Source: Fusobacteria bacterium ZRK30
Lineage (GTDB): Bacteria > Fusobacteriota > Fusobacteriia > Fusobacteriales > Fusobacteriaceae
Direction: 5' to 3'
Length of the DNA: 64,000 nt
Assembly: GCA_024628785.1 (NCBI GenBank)
Contig: CP102405.1
Location: 1,302,001-1,366,000, forward strand
Position numbers and translations under genes: made by a program. Below, one piece after another: positions 40,936 through 49,530 of this stretch (positions are counted from its first letter, which is position 1; each line of letters begins with the position of its first letter). Under the pieces are notes generated by a model. The model saw nothing but the letters and a program-made list of their open reading frames with translations. It was not told the origin of the DNA and searched no databases.

Positions 40936-42474
40936 TTATTCATCTAAATCTAATTCAAGATGATTGCCTATAGGGTCATGATAGATATTATTTTCGAATT
41001 CCTTGGATGCTTTTTTCTTTGTCATGATAAATGACCCGATTATAATGGCTGTCATAACACCTAAACCATAAACCCCCAATGCAATCCAAGGGTACCCTTC
41101 ATATGGAGTGGTAATTTCTCCTTTAATCTTGAGGATCAAGATAATAATTAGAATAAAAGAAGTCCCTTTGATTGCCCAAATCCACCATCTTCCGACTCTA
41201 AAATCGGATAGTTCGTTGACGTAAGTTCTAACACTCTCAAGGTGGAAGAACCAGCCTAAAATGATTAACTCTAAGATACCGGCAATAACTATTCCATATT
41301 GGTTGGTAGCGTAATCTACGATATCCAACACATATAATCCACCGTTAGTTGCAAACAGTAATGATAAAAGCCCGGAAGTGAGTGTGAACCTGTTTAAAGC
41401 CTGTACCCTGGTCAAATTAAATTTATCTGATATGGCTGCGACTACCGCTTCCATGATAGACATAGATGACGATAACCCGGCAAAAATAAGTGTAGAAAAG
41501 AAGAGTGCACCAATCAATCCATTCATTCCTGGTAATTGGTTTATAGCTTCCGGGAATACGATAAATGCTAACCCTACACCGGCAGTAGAAACTTCGGCTA
41601 CACTGACACCTTGTGTGTGTGCCATAAATCCAAGGATGGAGAATACTCCGATACCAGAGATTAAGCTGAAACTACAATTTCCTAGTCCGGTCATGAAAGC
41701 ATTGTTGACAATATCTGATTTCTTGGGCAGGTAACTTGCGTAGGCATACATGATAGCAAAACAAATGCTCAGGGAGAAAAAGATCTGTCCATATGCTGCT
41801 AACCATACTTTTGGGTCGGTTAATTTAGAAAAATCAGGACTAAAGAAATAATCGAGACCATCCATAGCACCGGGGAGGGTAACGCCTCTGATTACGATAA
41901 CTAATAATGCCACAACTAAAAGAGGCATAAAGACCTCATTTGCTCTTTCCAATCCATTTTTTACACCTAATCTGAGGACAGTGTAGTTGATTCCCCAAAC
42001 TAATAATAACGGTATTACAATTTTTATGTTTAACCCTCCTAAATTCATAGGAGAATCTGTCAATTTTAAATAATCGCCGAATAAAAATGCTTTTGGATCT
42101 GTTCCCCATGCCCCTGTAAAAGCAAAGAAAAGGTAACTGAATGACCAGGCGATAATAATAACATAATATGTGGCTATGGAAAATGAAATAAGTGTTTGAA
42201 ACCATCCGATAACTTCAAATTTTTTATTCAGTTTTCCGAATACACCGGGAGCACTAGAACGAATCTTATGTCCCATGGCAAACTCTAAGATTAGCAATGG
42301 AATTCCTGCTGTAAAGAGTGCAATCAGATAGGGTATTAGAAATGCTCCGCCACCATTATTTGCAGCTACATATGGAAATCTCCAAATATTTCCTAAACCG
42401 ATTGCAGAACCTATAGCAGCTAAAATGAATCCTGTACGGGATCCCCATTCCCCTCTGTTTTCTTCGGTACTCAT
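40936..42474 (-). CDS. Sodium:neurotransmitter symporter family amino-acid transporter 2
   Basis: A second NSS paralogue of about 512 residues, highly similar to its neighbours throughout the helices (GSAIGLGNIWRFPYVAANNGGG, GLSSSMSIMEAVVAA, NALYVLDIVDYATNQYG-like TNGGLYVLDIVDYATNQYG). It differs most in the C-terminal helix region and tail (HLELDLDE) and in the loop between helices 3 and 4. Start chosen at MSTEENRGE, as in copy 1. Its own MetS-like gene is decayed and its upstream region lacks the clean TTGACA/TATAAT promoter of copies 1 and 3, so it may be less expressed or use a partner from a sister cassette. Confidence 0.92.
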   Translation of the reverse strand: MSTEENRGEWGSRTGFILAAIGSAIGLGNIWRFPYVAANNGGGAFLIPYLIALFTAGIPLLILEFAMGHKIRSSAPGVFGKLNKKFEVIGWFQTLISFSIATYYVIIIAWSFSYLFFAFTGAWGTDPKAFLFGDYLKLTDSPMNLGGLNIKIVIPLLLVWGINYTVLRLGVKNGLERANEVFMPLLVVALLVIVIRGVTLPGAMDGLDYFFSPDFSKLTDPKVWLAAYGQIFFSLSICFAIMYAYASYLPKKSDIVNNAFMTGLGNCSFSLISGIGVFSILGFMAHTQGVSVAEVSTAGVGLAFIVFPEAINQLPGMNGLIGALFFSTLIFAGLSSSMSIMEAVVAAISDKFNLTRVQALNRFTLTSGLLSLLFATNGGLYVLDIVDYATNQYGIVIAGILELIILGWFFHLESVRTYVNELSDFRVGRWWIWAIKGTSFILIIILILKIKGEITTPYEGYPWIALGVYGLGVMTAIIIGSFIMTKKKASKEFENNIYHDPIGNHLELDLDE

Positions 42475-42635
42475 AAATATCACATCCTTTTTTAATATAC
42501 AATATAATAGAAGTTCTCATACCAATTGATTTTTGATGATTTTTTTATTACAACTAATTATACAATATAGGATAGGAAATTCCTTTTGAGGAGATGAAAA
42601 AAGTCAATATATTAATCTTTATTTTTAGTATAGAA

Positions 42636-42682
42636 AAAACCTGTAAACTTTGGCACTTTTAAGCGCCTAATTTACAGGTTAC
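42636..42682. terminator. Terminator of NSS cassette 3
   Basis: AACCTGTAAA (42638-42647) pairs with TTTACAGGTT (42671-42680), with further pairing of GGC/GCC inside. It is homologous to the hairpin at 40759-40809. Confidence 0.7.
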
Positions 42683-42716
42683 AATTCATTTTATTTTGAT
42701 TCTTTTCTGCTTACTT

Positions 42717-42818
42717 TTATTTGTTTTCATCTCTCATTGCTATTCTTAAACAAGTAGCAAATCCACCCCAAAGAAGAGTTAAACTGCAAACAGCAACGAT
42801 AATAGCTCCTGTACTCAT
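42717..42818 (-). CDS. MetS-like microprotein, small subunit of NSS transporter 3
   Basis: A 33-residue one-helix protein starting MSTGAIIVAVCSLTLLWGGF and ending RDENK. AGGAGG lies 7 bases before the ATG. It begins 40 bases after the NSS3 stop, the same spacing as in cassette 1. The conservation of spacing, ribosome-binding site and LLWGGFA core across two diverged cassettes is strong evidence that it is translated and is an obligate or modulatory partner, as MetS is for MetP. Confidence 0.87.
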   Translation of the reverse strand: MSTGAIIVAVCSLTLLWGGFATCLRIAMRDENK

Positions 42819-42857
42819 ATAAATACCTCCTAATTATTATTTAAATAATGTTTTTTA

Positions 42858-44420
42858 TTAGTCTAAATCTAAATCCAACTCAAGTTCGTTATTGATAGGT
42901 TCACTGTATATTTTGTCTTCAAATTCCTGAGAACCTTTTCTCTTTGCTAAAATAAATGATCCGGCTGTTATGATAAGCATAACTCCTAATCCGTATACTC
43001 CCAATGCAGTCCAAGAATAACCTTCGTATGGAGCAGCAATTTCACCTTTTATCTTAAGTGCTAAGATAATTACTAGAAGGACAGAAGTTCCTTTGATTGC
43101 CCAAATCCACCATTTTCCAACTCTGAAATCAGATAATTCATTGACATAAGTTCTAACACTCTCAAGGTTGAAGAACCAACCTAAGATAACTAATTCTAAT
43201 ATACCAGCAATAACAATTCCGTATTGGTTAGTAGCATAGTCTACGATATCTAATACATATAATCCACCATTAGTTGCAACTAATAGTGATAAGATTCCAG
43301 AAGTAAGTGCAAATCTATTTAAAGCTTGTACTCTAGTTAATTTAAACTTATCAGAGATAGCAGCTACTACTGCTTCCATGATAGACATAGATGATGATAA
43401 TCCTGCAAAGATAAGTGTGACGAAGAAGATTCCACCGATCAATCCATTCATTCCTGGTAACTGGTTTATAGCTTCCGGGAATACGATAAACGCTAACCCT
43501 ACACCGGCAGTAGAAACTTCAGCTACACTGACACCTTGAGTGTGAGCCATAAATCCTAGGATAGAGAATACTCCGATACCAGAGATTAAACTGAAACTAC
43601 AGTTCCCTAACCCAGTCATAAATGCGTTGTTGACAATATCTGATTTCTTAGGCAGGTAACTTGCATAAGCATACATGATAGCAAAACAAATACTAAGTGA
43701 GAAAAAGATTTGTCCATATGCAGCTAACCATACTTGCGGATCAGTTAATTTAGAAAAATCAGGGGTAAAGAAATAATCTAACCCAGCCATAGCACCAGGA
43801 AGTGTAACTCCCCTAACTACGATAACTAATAACGCCATAATTAAAAGTGGCATGAAGATCTTGTTTGCTTTTTCCAATCCATTTTTTACACCCATTCTAA
43901 GAACACTGTAGTTTACTCCCCATACCAGTAACAACGGAAGTGCGACTTTGAGGTTTAGTCCTCCTAAGCTGGCACCTAAGTTACCTAAGGTACTAGGAGC
44001 ATCTCCTAATTTTAAATACTCACCGAATAAAAATGCTTTTGGATCTGTTCCCCATGCTCCTGTAAAAGCGAAGAAAAGGTAACTGAATGACCAAGCGATA
44101 ATAACAACATAATATGTAGTTATGAAAAATGCAATAAGTGTTTGAAACCATCCGATGGCTTCATATTTTTTGTTTAACTTTGCAAATACTCCGGGAGCAC
44201 TAGAACGAATCTTGTGTCCCATGGCAAACTCTAATATTAATAACGGTATACCTGCTGTAAATAGTGCAACCAGGTAAGGAATTAAAAATGCTCCTCCACC
44301 ATTACTTGCAGCGACATATGGAAATCTCCATATATTTCCTAAACCGATTGCCGAACCTATAGCGGCAAGAATAAACCCTGAACGAGAACCCCATTGGCCT
44401 CTGTTTTCTTCCTTACTCAT
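42858..44420 (-). CDS. Sodium:neurotransmitter symporter family amino-acid transporter 3
   Basis: The third NSS paralogue, about 520 residues from MSKEENRGQWGS; a long upstream open frame would add 19 residues but is not conserved in copies 1 and 2. Helix 1 keeps GSAIGLGNIWRFPYVAASNGGG. An eight-residue insertion (SLGNLGASLGG-like, APSTLGNLGASLGGLN) lies in the loop before helix 4, absent from the other two. The tail is NNELELDLDLD. Two tandem promoters lie upstream and a MetS-like gene downstream. It is closest to copy 1 in sequence and control region. Confidence 0.93.
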   Translation of the reverse strand: MSKEENRGQWGSRSGFILAAIGSAIGLGNIWRFPYVAASNGGGAFLIPYLVALFTAGIPLLILEFAMGHKIRSSAPGVFAKLNKKYEAIGWFQTLIAFFITTYYVVIIAWSFSYLFFAFTGAWGTDPKAFLFGEYLKLGDAPSTLGNLGASLGGLNLKVALPLLLVWGVNYSVLRMGVKNGLEKANKIFMPLLIMALLVIVVRGVTLPGAMAGLDYFFTPDFSKLTDPQVWLAAYGQIFFSLSICFAIMYAYASYLPKKSDIVNNAFMTGLGNCSFSLISGIGVFSILGFMAHTQGVSVAEVSTAGVGLAFIVFPEAINQLPGMNGLIGGIFFVTLIFAGLSSSMSIMEAVVAAISDKFKLTRVQALNRFALTSGILSLLVATNGGLYVLDIVDYATNQYGIVIAGILELVILGWFFNLESVRTYVNELSDFRVGKWWIWAIKGTSVLLVIILALKIKGEIAAPYEGYSWTALGVYGLGVMLIITAGSFILAKRKGSQEFEDKIYSEPINNELELDLDLD

Positions 44421-44480
44421 AAATATCACATCCTTAATTTTTTTAAATGATAAAATAAACTTTAATGAAATTATCATTAT

Positions 44481-44508
44481 ATTATATACTATTTTTCTAA
44501 TATGTCAA
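44481..44508 (-). promoter_or_regulatory. Proximal promoter of NSS cassette 3
   Basis: Minus-strand TTGACA (44508-44503), 16-bp spacer, TATAAT (44486-44481). Nearly identical to the promoter at 40580-40607. Confidence 0.8.
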
Positions 44509-44564
44509 TACTAAATTTTGAAACACCCATTTGAAATAGTAAAATAAACGACTTTCTTATTAGA

Positions 44565-44592
44565 AGTATATACTATAATTTTGATATGTCAA
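44565..44592 (-). promoter_or_regulatory. Distal promoter of NSS cassette 3
   Basis: Minus-strand TTGACA (44592-44587), 16-bp spacer, TATACT (44570-44565), inside the same GTATTGACATAT / AGTATATA frame. It looks like a tandem copy of the proximal promoter 84 bases away. Confidence 0.65.
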
Positions 44593-44779
44593 TACTGAAA
44601 AACTAATTCATTTTTTCACATAGTACAGAAAAGGTAAAAAAAGTCTGCTAAAAGTACACGATGTTAAGAGTGTTAAGAAATACTAAAATAGTAATAAAAA
44701 ATAAATTAAATTGAAAAAAAGTAAAGAATTTTGTACGTATTTTGTACCTAGTTATTCTCTAGAAAAAGAATAAGAAATC

Positions 44780-44808
44780 TTGCTATTTGGTGTTATTTAT
44801 GTTAAAAT
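44780..44808 (+). promoter_or_regulatory. Promoter of the rimP-nusA-infB operon
   Basis: TTGCTA (44780-44785), 17-bp spacer, TAAAAT (44803-44808). Between this and the NSS3 promoters (44593-44779) I see only AT-rich sequence with a TTTTGTAC direct repeat. Confidence 0.6.
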
Positions 44809-44838
44809 CTAGGAAAGAATTAAAATAAATAATAAAGG

Positions 44839-44866
44839 AGGGAGAGAGCTGAGAGGTTCTCTCCCT
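44839..44866 (+). promoter_or_regulatory. Leader hairpin before rimP
   Basis: AGGGAGAGA pairs with TCTCTCCCT: 9 bp with a 10-nt loop. The left arm overlaps a strong AAAGGAGG sequence (44834-44841) that has no start codon at the proper distance. It may be a leader RNA structure for control of the nusA operon. No T-tract follows, so it is not an ordinary terminator. Confidence 0.45.
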
Positions 44867-44893
44867 ATTTGTTACAAAAGAGAGGTGAAAAAT

Positions 44894-45370
44894 ATGGCAA
44901 AAAAAGTGGATGAAAAACTATTGGAAAGGGTAGAAAAATTACTAGTTCCAGTATTAAAACCCATAGAATTAGAATTGGTTGATATGGAATATGTTCAAGA
45001 TGGAGCCTATTGGTTTTTAAGAATATACTTAGAAAAAATTGATGGTGAAATTACTTTAGATGAATGTGCTAAGGTGAGCAATAGTATTTCAGAAGATGTA
45101 GACAAGATGATAGAGGATAAATTTTTCTTAGAGGTGTCTTCGCCAGGTTTAGAGAGACCACTCAAAAAAGAGAAGGATTTTGTAAGATTTGCTGGGGAAA
45201 AAATCAAAGTTATACTAAAGCATAAACTTGAAGATTCGAGAAATTGGACTGGAGAATTGGAAAAACTAGAAGGATCTGTAGTTTATTTAAATACTGAGAA
45301 AAAAACTTTAGAAATTCCTTTTGAGGAAATAAAAAAAGCTAATATAGTTTTTGAATTTAAAGATAAATAG
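44894..45370 (+). CDS. rimP: Ribosome maturation factor RimP
   Basis: RimP assists 30S subunit assembly. The protein has 158 residues from the ATG of MAKKVDEKLLE, which AGAGGTG precedes; a GTG three codons upstream is less well placed. Motifs are the N-terminal ELVDMEYVQDGAYWFLRIYLE, ITLDECAKVSNSISEDVD and FFLEVSSPGLERPLKKEKDFVRFAGE, then a C-terminal SH3-like barrel. It leads the conserved rimP-nusA-ylxR-infB-rbfA operon. Confidence 0.95.
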   Translation: MAKKVDEKLLERVEKLLVPVLKPIELELVDMEYVQDGAYWFLRIYLEKIDGEITLDECAKVSNSISEDVDKMIEDKFFLEVSSPGLERPLKKEKDFVRFAGEKIKVILKHKLEDSRNWTGELEKLEGSVVYLNTEKKTLEIPFEEIKKANIVFEFKDK

Positions 45371-45390
45371 AGATAAGTAGGAGGTCAAAA

Positions 45391-46530
45391 GTGACAAAAA
45401 AAGATTTTAAAATTTTCTTAGAAGCTTTAGATGAGTTAGAAAAAGAAAAAGGGATTAGTAAGGAAGAATTAATAGAAACAATAGAGCAAGCTATCCTTGC
45501 AGCATATAAGAAAAATTATGGTGAGTACGATAATTTATCAGTAAGAATAGATGAAAAGAAAGCAAAAATAATTATTTTTGTTCCTAAAACAGTAGTAACA
45601 AGTGTTCAAGATGATGAGTTAGAGATAGAATTATCTGAAGCTCAAATGATACCTGGAAAGAAAAGATCAAAGATCGGTGACGTAGTAGAGATCGAAGAAA
45701 ATTGTGAAGAGTTCAAGAGAAATGCTATCCAAAATGGAAAACAAATTGTTATCCAAAAAGTAAGGGAAGCAGAGAGACAACATCTATATGATAACTTCAA
45801 AGAAAATGAACATGAGATGTTAAATGGTATCATCAGAAGAATAGATGAAAGAAGAAACATCCATATTGAGTTTGACATGAAAGAAGCTGTATTAACTATA
45901 CAAGAGCAATCACCAGCTGATTTATACAGAGTTGGAGACAGACTTAAGGTATATGTATCTGAAGTTGAAAAAACAAATAAATATCCTAAGATAATAATTT
46001 CTAGAAAGCATGATGACTTCTTAAGAAAATTATTTGAATTAGAAGTTCCTGAGATAGAAGAGGGAATAATAGAGTTAAAATCAGTAGTAAGAGAAGCGGG
46101 GTCAAGAGCTAAAGTAGCAGTATACTCAGACAATGAAGATATTGACACTGTAGGAGCCTGTATCGGTCAAAGAGGACTTAGAATCAAGAATATAGTTACT
46201 GAACTTAATGGTGAAAAGATAGATATCATCGAGTGGAAAGAGGATAAAAAAGAGTTCGTTAAAGCTGCTCTTAGTCCGGCTAAAGTAGAATCTGTAGAGA
46301 TCTTAGACGATGAAGAAACAGCAAGAGTAATAGTAGAAAAGAGTCAACTATCTCTTGCTATCGGTAAAGCAGGTCAAAACGCAAGATTAGCAGCTAAATT
46401 AACAGGAATGAGAGTAGACATTAAAACTCTTGAAGATGTAATGGCTGCTGAAGAGGAAGCGAAATTATCTGAAGAACTTTCTTTAGAAGATAACAAGATA
46501 GAGGAAACAGTTGAGGGAGAAAATGAATAA
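45391..46530 (+). CDS. nusA: Transcription factor NusA
   Basis: NusA binds RNA polymerase and nascent RNA and modulates pausing, termination and antitermination. 379 residues from GTG, with AGGAGG 7 bases upstream. In order: N-terminal polymerase-binding domain (about 1-125), S1 domain (about 135-200, MLNGIIRRIDERRNIHIEF), KH1 and KH2 (about 205-345, with GACIGQRGLRIKNIV and SLAIGKAGQNARLAAKLTG). A short acidic tail replaces the longer C-terminal repeats of enteric NusA. Its last 8 bases overlap the ylxR start. Confidence 0.97.
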   Translation: MTKKDFKIFLEALDELEKEKGISKEELIETIEQAILAAYKKNYGEYDNLSVRIDEKKAKIIIFVPKTVVTSVQDDELEIELSEAQMIPGKKRSKIGDVVEIEENCEEFKRNAIQNGKQIVIQKVREAERQHLYDNFKENEHEMLNGIIRRIDERRNIHIEFDMKEAVLTIQEQSPADLYRVGDRLKVYVSEVEKTNKYPKIIISRKHDDFLRKLFELEVPEIEEGIIELKSVVREAGSRAKVAVYSDNEDIDTVGACIGQRGLRIKNIVTELNGEKIDIIEWKEDKKEFVKAALSPAKVESVEILDDEETARVIVEKSQLSLAIGKAGQNARLAAKLTGMRVDIKTLEDVMAAEEEAKLSEELSLEDNKIEETVEGENE

Positions 46531-47041
46531 TACTCCTACTAGAACTTGTCTTGTATGCAGGGAAAAAAAAGATAAAAGTGAACTTTTTAGGGTTGTAGAG
46601 ATAGATGGTCAGTATGTATTTGATGAAAATCAAAAAATGCAGGCAAGGGGAACATATGTGTGTAAAACCCATGAGTGCATCAAAAGGCTGTCTAAAAATA
46701 AAAAAATAAATCTGTCTAATGAAGACCTGTATAAGATGGCTATAACAGTAAAAAAAGCTCAAAAAGATTATTTGAGTTTATTAGAAACTATGAAACGTTC
46801 GGAATTTTTAAGTTTTGGAATCAACATGGTTACAGAGGATATAAAAAGGATACATTTTTTAATAATTGCTGAAGATATCAGTGAAAAAAATGATAAAAGA
46901 ATTATGAGATTAGCACGAGAGAATAATATAAAATTTATTCATTACGGATCGAAAGCACAGTTAGGTGCTATTTTTGATAAACCTGAGGTAAATTTGATAG
47001 GTATCAAAAGTAAGAAGGTGGCTCGTGGTATGACGGAATAG
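46523..47041 (+). CDS. Fusion of YlxR (DUF448) and a YlxQ/L7Ae-like domain
   Basis: About 172 residues from the ATG of MNNTPTRTC, which overlaps the nusA stop and has GAGGGAG before it. The N-terminal part is YlxR: TRTCLVCREKKDKSELFRVV with CxxC, RGTYVCKTHECIKRL with further Cys/His. From about residue 85 comes an L7Ae/YlxQ-like RNA-binding domain (INMVTEDIKRIHFLIIAEDISEKNDKRIMRLARENNIKFI, KAQLGAIFDKPEVNLIGIK). In Bacillus these are two adjacent genes; here they are one. YlxR-type proteins bind RNA and have been linked to RNase P. The role here is inferred from operon position only. Confidence 0.88.
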   Translation: MNNTPTRTCLVCREKKDKSELFRVVEIDGQYVFDENQKMQARGTYVCKTHECIKRLSKNKKINLSNEDLYKMAITVKKAQKDYLSLLETMKRSEFLSFGINMVTEDIKRIHFLIIAEDISEKNDKRIMRLARENNIKFIHYGSKAQLGAIFDKPEVNLIGIKSKKVARGMTE

Positions 47042-47057
47042 ATACTAGGAGGTATAT

Positions 47058-49163
47058 ATGAGAGTACATGAAATAGCAAAAAAATATGAAAAAACAAGCA
47101 AAGAATTCTTAGAGATATTAAACGAATTAGGTATAGAGGGTAAAAAAAGTGTTTCTGGATTAAATGAAGACGAGGTGGCTAAAGTAGAAGCTCACTTCAA
47201 TTCAGAACAGGAAACTACAGAAACAGTAGAAAAAAAAGGTAAGAAGAAAAAAAAGAAAACAACTAAAGTAAAAGAAAAGAAAGAGAAAGTAGTAAAAGAA
47301 AAAAAAGAAAAAAAGAAAAAAGGTAAAAGAAACGAATTTACTATGAATAAAGCAGAAGAAGTAGAAGATGAAGTTATCGAAGAAGATGGAGTAAAATTAA
47401 TAAAGGTAAGAGGTGAAATCACATTAGGTAATTTCGCTGAAAAATTAGGGGTTAATGCTTCTGAACTTATCAAAAAGTTATTCTTAAAGGGACAAATGTT
47501 AACTATCAACAGTGTTATAGACATGGAATTAGCTGAAGAGTTAGCTGATGATTATGATGCTATGGTAGAACAGGAAGAGATAGAAGAGATGGCATTTGGA
47601 GATAAATTTAACCTAGAGATAGGAGATAAAGAATCTGATCTTGTAGAAAGAGCTCCAATCATCACTATCATGGGACATGTTGACCATGGAAAGACTTCAT
47701 TACTAGATGCTATCAGAGAAGCTAATGTAGCAGATGGAGAAGCTGGTGGAATCACTCAAAAAATCGGTGCTTACCAAATAGTAAAAGACGGTAAAAAAAT
47801 ATCTTTCGTAGATACTCCAGGACATGAGGCGTTTACAGAGATGAGAGCAAGAGGAGCACAAGTTACTGATATAGCTATCTTAGTAGTAGCAGCAGATGAT
47901 GGTGTAATGCCTCAGACTGTAGAAGCTGTAGCCCATGCAAAATCAGCTGACGTGCCTATTATAATTGCAGTAAACAAGATCGACAAAGAGGGAGCAGATC
48001 CATCTAGAGTTAAAAATGAATTAATGGAACATGGATTAGTACCAGTTGAGTGGGGTGGAGATGTAGAATTCATCGAAATTTCTGCTAAATTCAAACAAAA
48101 CTTAGAAGGAATCTTAGATACTATTTTAATCACAGCAGAGATGTTAGAATTAAAAGGTAATCCAAAGAAAAGAGCAAAAGGTGTAGTTATGGAATCTAGA
48201 TTAGATCCAAAAGTAGGACCAATTGCCGATATCTTAGTACAAGAGGGAACTCTTAAAGTTGGAGATATAATCGTAGCGGGAGAATCTTATGGAAAAGTAA
48301 GAGCGTTACTTAATGATAAAGGTGAAAAAGTAGAAGATGCTTCACTTTCTCAACCAGCTGAAGTTATAGGATTCAATACAGTTCCAGAAGCTGGAGATGT
48401 AATGTATGTAGTTCAAAATGAACAGCATGCTAGAAGAATCGTAGAAGAGGTAGAAAAAGACAGAAAATTAAACGATCAAAACAAGAAAAAACATATCTCT
48501 TTAGAAGTTTTATCTCAACATATGGATGAGATAAACTTAAAAGAATTAAACCTTATCATAAGAGCTGATTCAAAAGGTTCTGTACAAGCTCTTAAGGAAT
48601 CATTAAATAAATTATCTACATCAGAAGTAGCGGTAAATATCATCCAGGCTACATCTGGAGCAATATCTGAAAATGATATCAGACTTGCAGAAGCATCAAA
48701 TGCAATCATCCTTGGATTTAACGTAAGACCAACTACAAAAGCCATGAGAGATGCAGAAAAAGCTGGTGTAGAGATCAGAACTTCTAGTATCATCTATCAA
48801 ATTGTAGAAGATATCGAGCAAGCTTTATCAGGAATGTTAGACCCTGAATATAAAGAAGTTTACTTAGGAAGAATCGAGATCAAAAAAGTATTTAAAGTAT
48901 CTAAAATTGGAAACATAGCTGGTTGTTATGTAGAAGATGGAAAGATCTATGCTGATTCAAAGATCAGAATTCTTAGAAATGGTGTAATGGTATATGACGG
49001 AGAATTAGCTTCATTAAAGAGATATCAAGATGATGCTAAAGAAGTTATCGTAGGACAAGAATGTGGATTAAATATCAAGAACTTTAATGACATTAAAGAG
49101 GGAGATATTGTAGAAGCATACAAGATTGACGAAATCCAAAGAACACTAAAAGATGTGAAATAA
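47058..49163 (+). CDS. infB: Translation initiation factor IF-2
   Basis: IF-2 is the GTPase that brings initiator tRNA to the 30S subunit. 701 residues. A short IF2_N domain (about 1-50, [21 protein letters not shown]), a Lys-rich low-complexity linker (about 55-100, [17 protein letters not shown]), a second IF2_N (about 120-180), then the G domain with [25 protein letters not shown] and NKIDKEG, and domains II-IV ending in the tRNA-binding module. The linker is shorter than in enteric IF-2. It lies between ylxR and rbfA. Confidence 0.97.
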   Translation: MRVHEIAKKYEKTSKEFLEILNELGIEGKKSVSGLNEDEVAKVEAHFNSEQETTETVEKKGKKKKKKTTKVKEKKEKVVKEKKEKKKKGKRNEFTMNKAEEVEDEVIEEDGVKLIKVRGEITLGNFAEKLGVNASELIKKLFLKGQMLTINSVIDMELAEELADDYDAMVEQEEIEEMAFGDKFNLEIGDKESDLVERAPIITIMGHVDHGKTSLLDAIREANVADGEAGGITQKIGAYQIVKDGKKISFVDTPGHEAFTEMRARGAQVTDIAILVVAADDGVMPQTVEAVAHAKSADVPIIIAVNKIDKEGADPSRVKNELMEHGLVPVEWGGDVEFIEISAKFKQNLEGILDTILITAEMLELKGNPKKRAKGVVMESRLDPKVGPIADILVQEGTLKVGDIIVAGESYGKVRALLNDKGEKVEDASLSQPAEVIGFNTVPEAGDVMYVVQNEQHARRIVEEVEKDRKLNDQNKKKHISLEVLSQHMDEINLKELNLIIRADSKGSVQALKESLNKLSTSEVAVNIIQATSGAISENDIRLAEASNAIILGFNVRPTTKAMRDAEKAGVEIRTSSIIYQIVEDIEQALSGMLDPEYKEVYLGRIEIKKVFKVSKIGNIAGCYVEDGKIYADSKIRILRNGVMVYDGELASLKRYQDDAKEVIVGQECGLNIKNFNDIKEGDIVEAYKIDEIQRTLKDVK

Positions 49164-49165
49164 TT

Positions 49166-49519
49166 ATGAGAAAACAAAGATTATTAGGCATTGAAAAACA
49201 AATGACAAGAATAATATCGACAGCTTTATTTATGGAAGTAAAAAATCCAAAAATTCAAGGTATGGTATCTGTAACTAAGATAGAAGTTACTCAAGACCTA
49301 AGGTATGCAGATGCATACTTTAGTGTTTTATCTGTTGGAGATAATAAAGTAGATGAACTTATGGTTTTAGAAGGATTAAATGAGATCAGAAAATACTTAA
49401 GAAAAAGAGTATCTGAAGAAACTAACCTTAGATATGTGCCAGAGATCAGAGTATTTTTAGATGATACAGTGGCTAGAGCGATAAAAATATCTAACTTAAT
49501 TGATAAAGTTAACAATTAG
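49166..49519 (+). CDS. rbfA: Ribosome-binding factor A
   Basis: RbfA is a KH-like protein that binds 16S rRNA helix 1 in 30S maturation. 117 residues: RLLGIEKQMTRIISTALFMEVKNPKIQGMVSVTKIEVTQDLRYADAYFSVL, a central helix and LRYVPEIRVFLDDTVARAIKISNLID. It starts 2 bases after the infB stop, so translation is probably coupled. Confidence 0.96.
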   Translation: MRKQRLLGIEKQMTRIISTALFMEVKNPKIQGMVSVTKIEVTQDLRYADAYFSVLSVGDNKVDELMVLEGLNEIRKYLRKRVSEETNLRYVPEIRVFLDDTVARAIKISNLIDKVNN

Positions 49520-49530
49520 GAGGATATGGT

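Noticed and set aside
41936-42205. 89-codon minus-strand frame within NSS2
   Set aside because: It is an out-of-frame reading of the second symporter gene.
47192-47524. 110-codon minus-strand frame opposite infB
   Set aside because: Its low-complexity sequence is the reverse reading of the Lys-rich linker of IF-2.
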